Shown in pieces: positions 6,446 to 10,804 of a stretch of 10,804 nt of DNA; position 1 is the first letter of the stretch, and each line of letters opens with the position of its first letter. The notes beneath the pieces were generated by a model. The model saw only the letters and a list, made by a program, of their open reading frames with translations, had not been told where the DNA came from and did no database searches. Source of the stretch: Candidatus Omnitrophota bacterium (GTDB lineage: Bacteria > Omnitrophota > Gorgyraeia > Gygaellales > Profunditerraquicolaceae); the NCBI GenBank assembly GCA_026387555.1, contig JAPLLM010000115.1, positions 10,193-20,996 on the forward strand. Reading direction: 5' to 3'. A program made the translations under genes and the position numbers.

Positions 6446-6543
6446 GGAAAAATGCGTTGCGGGCACGGTTCCCGCATCCGGCTCCTGATTATAGAAAACG
6501 GACTTATATACGGCCCGGATGCGGGAGAGCAACGCATTTTTCC
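6446..6543. repeat. 98-base nested inverted repeat between the slipin gene and purD
   Basis: The outer arms GGAAAAATGCGTTGC (6446-6460) and its perfect 15-base complement (6529-6543) enclose inner arms CCCGCATCCGG (6471-6481) and CCGGATGCGGG (6515-6525), also perfect. The central 33-base loop is AT-rich. The inner spacers are unequal (10 and 3 bases), so the folded form is a long stem with one internal loop. Read on the minus strand the element ends ...GCATTTTTCC, so it may stop or process the slipin transcript. Because the outer arms end in T5 on both strands, the same is possible in the other direction. It could also be a non-autonomous mobile element with terminal inverted repeats; no flanking target duplication was found by eye. 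Confidence 0.75.
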
Positions 6544-6551
6544 GAAGCGAA

Positions 6552-6600
6552 GATTTTCCACGCTGGGGAAAATCAAGCGGTGCTGCGAGACCAAGCACCG
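6552..6600. repeat. Two small hairpins after the slipin gene
   Basis: Two perfect inverted repeats lie directly downstream of the slipin stop. One has arms CGGTGCT (6578-6584) and AGCACCG (6594-6600), the other GATTTTCC (6552-6559) and GGAAAATC (6567-6574). Neither is followed by a good T-run on the minus strand, so they are weak terminator candidates. They may protect the 3' end of the upstream message or be part of the larger repeat element beside them. Confidence 0.5.
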
Positions 6601-6617
6601 GCAGACGCGTACAAAAC

Positions 6618-7496
6618 TTATTTACCTTCTTTTTCCTTAGCTTCTTTCTTTAACGGCAGAAAACCTGCCATCTCGCCGATCACATTGACTAACTCCGTGT
6701 TCGCAGGAACGACGATCTTAGCATTATTCTGCAGAGACTTTTCAACTGCCTCCAGTTTTCTTAACACCTGGGCGTTGCCTACAAAATAATGTTCCGCTGC
6801 TTCATTTACAAGCTTGATCGCCGTAGCCTCCCCCTCTGCCTCTAAAATGCGCGCCTGTTTAATACCTTCGGCTTTTTTGATTTCCGCCCTCTTCTGCCCG
6901 TCGGCAGCAGTTTCTGTCGCGGTAGCATAATCAATAGCGGCTATCTTTTCATTCTCCGCCTTGACGACTTTATTCATCGTCTCCTGAACATCCTTGGGCG
7001 GGTCGATCTCTTTTAATTCTGTGCGCACGATCTCTAAACCCCAGCTGGCCGTCTCATGACAAAGCGTATCGTGCAATTCCGCGTTGATCTTTCCTCTTTC
7101 ACTGTTGGCGGATTTTAAAGTCAAGGTGCCGATAATGTTCCTTAAAGTGGTGCGCGCCAAATTTACGATCTGCCACTGATAATTGTTCACGTTGTACTGC
7201 GAACTCTTAACACTTTCTTCGTTATCTTTAACTTTAAAATAGACCTGCGCGTCGACCTTGGCGTTAAGGTTGTCGTTAGTAATGATCTCCTGCGGCTCGG
7301 CATCGACCATCTGTTCGGTAGTATTGACCTGATACATCTTTTCGATAAACGGAAACACCCAGCTGAATCCCGGAGATGCAAACCGGTTATACTTCCCAAG
7401 CCTCTCAACCAATCCGCGGTGCGTAGGCCTGACTATTCTAATCCCCGCGAAGAAGATCACAATGGCCGCGATTATAATCGTAGTTAATATATTCAT
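6618..7496 (-). CDS. SPFH/Band 7 (stomatin/slipin-like) membrane-anchored protein
   Basis: A 292-residue SPFH-domain protein. Residues 4-22 form a hydrophobic N-terminal membrane segment (TTIIIAAIVIFFAG). The SPFH/Band 7 domain follows from about residue 22 (IVRPTHRGLVERLGKY, then PGFSWVFPFIEKMYQV) to about 185, with the typical LARTTLRNIIGTL and ELKEIDPP segments. A long charged, Ala/Glu-rich region (about 170-235, with KRAEIKKAEG and ARILEAEGEA) should form an alpha-helix or coiled coil that drives oligomerisation. A hydrophobic patch (MAGFLPL) and a Lys/Glu-rich tail end the protein. Members scaffold membrane microdomains or regulate membrane proteases; the partner here is unknown. No NfeD gene, the common partner of slipins, is adjacent. 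It starts 13 bases after purM behind AAGGAGGGGG, so it is co-transcribed with purine genes. Confidence 0.92.
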   Translation of the reverse strand: MNILTTIIIAAIVIFFAGIRIVRPTHRGLVERLGKYNRFASPGFSWVFPFIEKMYQVNTTEQMVDAEPQEIITNDNLNAKVDAQVYFKVKDNEESVKSSQYNVNNYQWQIVNLARTTLRNIIGTLTLKSANSERGKINAELHDTLCHETASWGLEIVRTELKEIDPPKDVQETMNKVVKAENEKIAAIDYATATETAADGQKRAEIKKAEGIKQARILEAEGEATAIKLVNEAAEHYFVGNAQVLRKLEAVEKSLQNNAKIVVPANTELVNVIGEMAGFLPLKKEAKEKEGK

Positions 7497-7501
7497 TTTT
7501 A

Positions 7502-7512
7502 CCCCCTCCTTA
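7502..7512 (-). promoter_or_regulatory. Ribosome binding site of the slipin gene, overlapping the purM stop codon
   Basis: On the minus strand the purM stop TAA runs directly into AAGGAGGGGG, then a few bases later the slipin ATG at 7496. The stop codon and Shine-Dalgarno share bases, so ribosomes ending purM sit on the initiation site of the slipin gene. This supports real co-expression of the membrane protein with the purine genes. Confidence 0.75.
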
Positions 7513-8499
7513 AATTATCTCTGTCTCTTTGTTTCCTTTGATGATCTCGCCGATAACCCAAGACTTCAACTTAAACTGCGTAAGCTTAGCGATTATGTTC
7601 TTAGCCGCATTCTTTTCAACGATCAAGACCATCCCTATCCCCATATTTAAGGTGTGATACATCTCCCGGTCAGCGATATTCCCCTTATTCTGGACTAATT
7701 TAAATATCTTAGGGATAAGCCACGAATCTTTGTTAATACGCGCATTGGCGTTATCCGGCAAAATACGGGAAATCTTATCGTAAAACGCGCCGCCGGTAAT
7801 ATTTGCAATACCCTTTATGGCTTTATCGGGCAATAAGCTTAAGACCGGCTTGACATAAACGCGGGTCGGAGTAATCAATTCCTTACCCATGCGCTTTAAT
7901 TCATTTTGCGAAAACACTTTTCTGATCAATGAATAGCCGTTAGAATGCGCGCCGCTCGACTCTAATCCGATGATCATATTCCCGGGTTCGATCTTTGAGC
8001 CGTCGATAATACTCGCCCGCTCTACAACCCCTACGCAAAAGCCCGCGATATCATATTCACCCTGCCTATACATCCCCGGCATCTGGGCAGTCTCTCCGCC
8101 GATCAAAGAACAGCCGGATTCAATACATCCGTCGTTAATGCCTTTGACAACATCGACCAGTACCTGCTCTTTTACCTTACTGTAAGCGACATAATCAAGA
8201 AAAAAGAGCGGCTCGGCTCCGGTGCAGAGTATATCATTCACATTCATCGCCACTGCGTCAATGCCTACGGTATCATGCTTATTGATGAGATTTGCCACCG
8301 CCAGCTTCGTCCCCACTCCGTCAGAAGATGAGACCATGACCGGCTCTCTGTATCCCGAAGGCATTTTAAAAAAACTTCCGAACCCTCCGATATCTTTTAA
8401 GACCTCCGGCCGGAAAGATTTTCTCACTAGCGCCTTGATCTTTGCTTTAAAAATATTCGCGCCCTTGATATCCACTCCGGATTTCTTATAGGTTAACAT
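7510..8499 (-). CDS. purM: Phosphoribosylformylglycinamidine cyclo-ligase (AIR synthetase)
   Basis: PurM closes the imidazole ring, converting FGAM and ATP to AIR. The 329 residues are slightly shorter than the usual 340-350. Seen directly: SDGVGTK (59-65), GIDAVAMNVNDILCTGAEPLFFLDY (within 79-103), GGETAQMPGMY (134-144), SSGAHSNGYSLIR, and the ITGGAFYDKISRILP region that corresponds to the common ITGGG-ENIPR-P motif. The substrate comes from PurL/PurQ; purQ lies upstream in the same operon, and the product feeds PurE. The ATG at 8499 is preceded by GGGGGAG at suitable spacing and overlaps the end of the purF C-terminal fragment by seven bases. The slipin gene follows after 13 bases. Confidence 0.97.
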   Translation of the reverse strand: MLTYKKSGVDIKGANIFKAKIKALVRKSFRPEVLKDIGGFGSFFKMPSGYREPVMVSSSDGVGTKLAVANLINKHDTVGIDAVAMNVNDILCTGAEPLFFLDYVAYSKVKEQVLVDVVKGINDGCIESGCSLIGGETAQMPGMYRQGEYDIAGFCVGVVERASIIDGSKIEPGNMIIGLESSGAHSNGYSLIRKVFSQNELKRMGKELITPTRVYVKPVLSLLPDKAIKGIANITGGAFYDKISRILPDNANARINKDSWLIPKIFKLVQNKGNIADREMYHTLNMGIGMVLIVEKNAAKNIIAKLTQFKLKSWVIGEIIKGNKETEII

Positions 8500-8837
8500 T
8501 TCGTAATCTCCCCCTGCCCGCAGCAGCGGCCTTCCAGCGAAAATTTGCTGTGCTTCTTCTCCGCTTTAATGGGGTATTTTCCCACCCAGCACGCGGTGCA
8601 ATAATGGTTCTTCGGATACTTTAAACAGCCAAGCATCCCCTCGAGGCTTAAATAACCCAGGGTATCTACCCCCAGATACTGGCGGATCTTATCCAACGAC
8701 TCATATCTGTTCGCAATCAGCTCCGATGAACGGTGAAAATCTATTCCGTAAAAACACGGGAAACGGGGCGGCGGGCAGGAGATCCTCAAGTGTATCTCCT
8801 GTACCCCGACCTTTCTTAAATTGCGCACGCGGATCAT
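8493..8837 (-). CDS. purF: C-terminal fragment of amidophosphoribosyltransferase (PurF), out of frame with the rest
   Basis: This 114-residue frame encodes the end of PurF: LRKVGVQEIHLRIS, PCFYGID at 27-33, LGVDTLGYLSLEGML at 55-69, and C80-T-A-C83 with the following VGKYP. Cys28, Cys80 and Cys83 correspond to three of the four ligands of the [4Fe-4S] cluster in the Bacillus subtilis enzyme; the fourth is Cys251 in the upstream fragment. The frame overlaps the N-terminal fragment's stop by ATGA, but no Shine-Dalgarno precedes the ATG. Relative to a complete PurF, about 60 residues are missing just before it, including the PRPP-binding loop (V-V-D-D-S-I-V-R-G-T-T type). On its own this piece has no catalytic site. 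It is best read as the downstream part of a damaged or mis-assembled purF. Confidence 0.85.
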   Translation of the reverse strand: MIRVRNLRKVGVQEIHLRISCPPPRFPCFYGIDFHRSSELIANRYESLDKIRQYLGVDTLGYLSLEGMLGCLKYPKNHYCTACWVGKYPIKAEKKHSKFSLEGRCCGQGEITKC

Positions 8838-9763
8838 CGCTTGGAATAACCAAGTGCTGCGGAAAAACCCGAATCGGGAACGGGAACGACAAAATCCGCA
8901 TCCACGGGATTTTCTCTGGCCAACTGCTCGCCTAATTTGCGCCTGACTAAATGTACGGTCTCTCCGAAGACGACCGAGTCCGGACGGGAAAAATACACAT
9001 GCTCAAAAGTGCAATAGGCATGGCGGTGCTTAAACTGCAGGTCTTTGGGTTTAATGGATTTTAGCGCGGTTTCGCTGATGATCACGATCTCACCCGGGTC
9101 TATCTGGCGCACGAATTTGGCGCCGATCAAATCAAAGGCGCAGGTTTCCGAAGCCAAACACCAAGAGTTCCCCAGTTTACCTAAACAAAGCGGCCGGAAA
9201 CCAAAAGGATCCCTCACCCCGATCAAATGCTTACTATCCATCATTACCAATGAATAAGCGCCTTTAATTCTTTTTAAAGCATAAACTAAACTCTCTTCCA
9301 GGTCCATCGAGCGTGAGCGCGCCATAAGATGAATTACCAATTCCGAATCAGTAGTAGTCTGGAATATCGAACCTGATTTTTCCAGGTATTTGCGCAATTC
9401 AAGCGAATTTACCAGATTTCCGTTATGGGCGATACAAATGGAACCTTTGGCATAATCAATCAAGAGCGGCTGGGCATTTTTTAATACGCTTGAGCCGGTA
9501 GTCGAATATCGCACGTGGCCCACAGCCATATTCCCTTTTAATTTACTCAACACATCCTCATCAAAAACATCGCTGACTAACCCGGTATCCTTATGGATAG
9601 CAAGTATGCCTTTATTATTGGCGACTATCCCGCAGGCCTCCTGCCCCCGGTGCTGCTGGGCGTATAATCCCAAATAGGTAAGCCAGCTGGCGTGCCGGTT
9701 ATTGATTATACCGAATAACCCGCAGTACTCTTTAGGATGATCGTCAGATATTTTTCTTGGCAT
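8834..9763 (-). CDS. purF: Amidophosphoribosyltransferase (PurF), N-terminal part, truncated before the PRPP loop
   Basis: PurF makes 5-phosphoribosylamine from PRPP and glutamine, the first committed step of purine synthesis. The fragment has 309 residues. A 13-residue propeptide precedes Cys14, the expected N-terminal nucleophile after processing (EYCGLFGI). The class II glutaminase domain follows: AQQHRGQEACGI (35-46), GHVRYSTTGS (82-91), AHNGNLVN (112-119), TTTDSELV (136-143). GVRDPFGFRPL lies at 182-192, Cys251 is a likely Fe-S ligand in YCTFEHVYFSRPDS, and the transferase part begins with VPVPDSGFSAALGYSKR before the stop. The frame is open upstream to 9973. I chose the start at 9763 because CGGAG lies six bases before it and the propeptide length is typical. 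It overlaps purQ by 20 bases. A complete enzyme has about 465-475 residues, so this product would lack PRPP binding. Confidence 0.92.
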   Translation of the reverse strand: MPRKISDDHPKEYCGLFGIINNRHASWLTYLGLYAQQHRGQEACGIVANNKGILAIHKDTGLVSDVFDEDVLSKLKGNMAVGHVRYSTTGSSVLKNAQPLLIDYAKGSICIAHNGNLVNSLELRKYLEKSGSIFQTTTDSELVIHLMARSRSMDLEESLVYALKRIKGAYSLVMMDSKHLIGVRDPFGFRPLCLGKLGNSWCLASETCAFDLIGAKFVRQIDPGEIVIISETALKSIKPKDLQFKHRHAYCTFEHVYFSRPDSVVFGETVHLVRRKLGEQLARENPVDADFVVPVPDSGFSAALGYSKR

Positions 9764-10544
9764 ATTCCACTCCGTTTTTAAAGATTTGAAAACCGTCGCC
9801 TTCTTCTTTTTTAAGCTTTGCCGCGGTCCAGCGCGGGTGCTGTTGGCCGTAAACGTGCCTCTCCGGATGCGGCATGAGGCCAAAGACCCTACCGGTCTCA
9901 TCGCAGATGCCGGCGATATTCTCTGTCGAACCATTGGGGTTATCCGGATAACCAGCCAATTTTCCGGACTCATCGCAATACTGAAAAACTATTTGTCCGT
10001 TTTCCTTTAATCTTTCCAAAATCGAATTATCTTTTACAATAAACTTCCCTTCTCCGTGAGCTACGGGCAGATAAATTACTTCCGGAAGGTTATGCGTCCA
10101 TACGCATTTATTTTGCGCTTTGCGCTTTTCGCTTTTCGATAGATAAACCCAGCGGGCCTCAAATTTAGCCGAGTCGTTATTGATCAGGCTTACCTCCTGC
10201 TTCATCTCTTTATTCCCGGGCAAGAGCCCGGCCTTAACCATGATCTGAAATCCGTTGCAGATACCGATAATAAGTTTTCCTGCGCGGATGAATTCATTTA
10301 AATCTCCGGAGAGTTTTGTCTTTAATTCGTTGGCTAGGATCTTCCCCGCTGCGATATCGTCTCCGTAACTGAACCCTCCGGAAAGGGCAAGAATTTGATA
10401 ATCGCTTAGTTTCTTTTCCGCGCAAACAAGCTGATTTATATGCACAAACTCCGCCTCTGCGCCCGCCTTAACAAAAGCAAAGGCCGTCTCTTTATCGCAA
10501 TTCGTTCCGGCTGTCCTTAAAACGCAAACTTTAGGCTTTAGCAT
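9744..10544 (-). CDS. purQ: Phosphoribosylformylglycinamidine synthase, glutaminase subunit PurQ
   Basis: PurQ is the class I glutamine amidotransferase subunit that feeds ammonia to PurL for conversion of FGAR to FGAM. Seen directly: VLRTAGTNCDKET near the N-terminus, ALSGGFSYGDDIAAG (53-67), the nucleophile Cys96 in GICNGFQ, VAHGEGKF (161-168), and the catalytic His226 and Glu228 in MPHPERH. The 266 residues are longer than the roughly 227-residue Bacillus form and end in a QQHPRWTA segment known from the longer PurQ variants. A short Lys/Ser/Glu-rich insertion (136-146) is encoded by a small near-tandem repeat. No purL or purS is in the window; upstream of the LOG gene is one place to look. 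It overlaps LOG by 14 bases and purF by 20. Confidence 0.96.
   Translation of the reverse strand: MLKPKVCVLRTAGTNCDKETAFAFVKAGAEAEFVHINQLVCAEKKLSDYQILALSGGFSYGDDIAAGKILANELKTKLSGDLNEFIRAGKLIIGICNGFQIMVKAGLLPGNKEMKQEVSLINNDSAKFEARWVYLSKSEKRKAQNKCVWTHNLPEVIYLPVAHGEGKFIVKDNSILERLKENGQIVFQYCDESGKLAGYPDNPNGSTENIAGICDETGRVFGLMPHPERHVYGQQHPRWTAAKLKKEEGDGFQIFKNGVEYAKKNI
9770..9774 (-). promoter_or_regulatory. Ribosome binding site deciding the purF start
   Basis: CGGAG on the minus strand lies six bases before the ATG at 9763, inside the end of purQ. It fixes the purF start, since the same frame is open for another 70 codons upstream that do not resemble PurF. Confidence 0.7.
10115..10137. repeat. 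Near-tandem GCGCTTT-type repeat within purQ
   Basis: Three to four copies of a 7-8 base unit (GCGCTTT, GCGCTTTT, CGCTTTTCG) occur in a row and encode a charged loop in PurQ (residues about 136-144). It probably reflects slippage-driven growth of a surface loop. The reading frame is kept. Confidence 0.5.
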
Positions 10545-10803
10545 AGAATTTCTTGATGACCGCTACCACCTCTTTGGGTGAATCGGCAATCGTAAAAATA
10601 CCGAGCTCGCTATCATTGATACACCCTTCTTTGACTACCTTAGTCTTAAGCCAATCCACCATGCCTTTCCAGTATTCGCGGTTAAATAATATAACCGGGA
10701 ATTTCTCTATTCTGTTCGTCTGGACCAGATTGATGGCCTCGAAACATTCATCCAAAGTGCCGTAACCTCCGGGAAGGATCACGAATGCCTTGGCGTATTT
10801 GAC
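10531..10803 (-). CDS. LOG-family nucleotide 5'-monophosphate phosphoribohydrolase, C-terminal part (starts outside window)
   Basis: The last 90 codons of a LOG (Lonely Guy, YgdH/PpnN/DUF3820-like lysine-decarboxylase-fold) protein. Such enzymes hydrolyse nucleoside or cytokinin 5'-monophosphates to the free base and ribose 5-phosphate. The diagnostic motif is PGGYGTLDE, preceded by KYAKAFVIL and followed by CFEAINLVQTNRI, all standard for the family. The rest (PVILFNREYWKGMVDWL ... ADSPKEVVAVI) matches the usual C-terminal helices. The frame is open to the window edge. A GTG at 10782 lies in the middle of a conserved strand and is not the start. The family is often misnamed lysine decarboxylase. 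Its 14-base overlap with purQ places it in the purine operon, and its products (base plus ribose 5-phosphate) fit nucleotide turnover. Substrate is not predictable from this part. Confidence 0.9.
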   Translation of the reverse strand, partial: VKYAKAFVILPGGYGTLDECFEAINLVQTNRIEKFPVILFNREYWKGMVDWLKTKVVKEGCINDSELGIFTIADSPKEVVAVIKKFYAKA

Positions 10804-10804
10804 A

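Noticed and set aside
6488..6493. TATAAT on the minus strand in the loop of the 98-base palindrome as a purD promoter
   Set aside because: A perfect -10 hexamer, but the sequence 16-18 bases upstream (GGGCCG-like) bears no resemblance to a -35 box, and there is no extended -10 motif.
6227..6598. 123-codon open frame on the minus strand across the slipin-purD gap, ending in an ATGA overlap with purD
   Set aside because: It runs through perfect palindromes and GC-rich repeat DNA, has Arg-rich low-complexity sequence and no recognisable domain. The ATGA overlap is automatic because purD begins ATGAAA. Other frames on both strands are also open here.
9764..9973. 70-codon N-terminal extension of the purF frame inside purQ
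   Set aside because: The extension does not resemble PurF, overlaps the conserved PurQ C-terminus, and the ATG at 9763 has a well-placed ribosome site and gives the usual short propeptide before the nucleophile Cys.
10531..10782. GTG at 10782 as the start of the LOG-family gene
   Set aside because: It falls inside the conserved strand just before the PGGYGT motif, and the frame continues open and homologous (KYAKAFV) to the window edge.
1..10804. CRISPR array, integrase, transposase or toxin-antitoxin genes
   Set aside because: No regularly spaced repeats and no such protein motifs were found on either strand.

Overview
The window is a single co-directional block of bacterial metabolic genes, all on the minus strand, so transcription runs from position 10804 down to 1. 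The genes are packed tightly. Five adjacent pairs share a 4-base ATGA stop/start overlap, and other pairs overlap by 7 to 20 bases or are separated by 11 to 13 bases with a strong Shine-Dalgarno sequence. The content is ordinary bacterial housekeeping: de novo purine synthesis, one-carbon metabolism, pentose phosphate, dNTP supply, tRNA modification and tRNA maturation. No phage, plasmid, CRISPR or toxin genes are visible. Base composition is moderate, with one clearly GC-rich intergenic stretch. The lineage cannot be fixed from the sequence. The gene set and the palindromic GC-rich repeats would fit an uncultured anaerobe such as an Omnitrophota-type bacterium, but that is a low-confidence guess.

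Layout in the direction of transcription. (1) 10803-7510 carries the end of a LOG-family nucleotide phosphoribohydrolase, purQ, purF and purM. (2) 7496-6618 is a slipin/stomatin-like membrane protein sitting inside the purine cluster, followed by about 390 bases of GC-rich palindromic non-coding DNA. (3) 6230-4468 carries purD and purE. (4) 4471-1714 carries a Sua5/TsaC - low-molecular-weight phosphatase fusion, rpiB and glyA. This order matches the Bacillus subtilis ywlC-ywlE-ywlF(rpiB)-glyA neighbourhood. (5) 1717-338 carries a dCMP deaminase, a palindromic repeat, the ribonucleotide reductase regulator nrdR, and a bifunctional nuclease-domain protein. (6) 273-1 is the start of a CCA-adding enzyme/poly(A) polymerase family gene that runs off the window.

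The genes make sense together. PurF, PurD, PurQ, PurM and PurE carry out successive steps from PRPP towards CAIR. GlyA provides glycine (used by PurD) and one-carbon units (used later in the pathway). RpiB provides ribose 5-phosphate for PRPP. LOG-family enzymes release free base and ribose 5-phosphate from nucleotides. dCMP deaminase and NrdR act on the deoxynucleotide pool. purL, purN, purC, purB and purH are not in the window.

The most notable anomaly is in purF. The reading frame stops at 8834 and resumes in another frame at 8837, and about 60 residues are absent at the junction, including the PRPP-binding loop. Either purF is broken here or the assembly lost about 180 bases. Other points worth attention are the phosphatase fusion with an arginine-phosphatase-like P-loop, the slipin within the purine operon, and three palindromic elements at gene borders, two of which involve start or stop codons.
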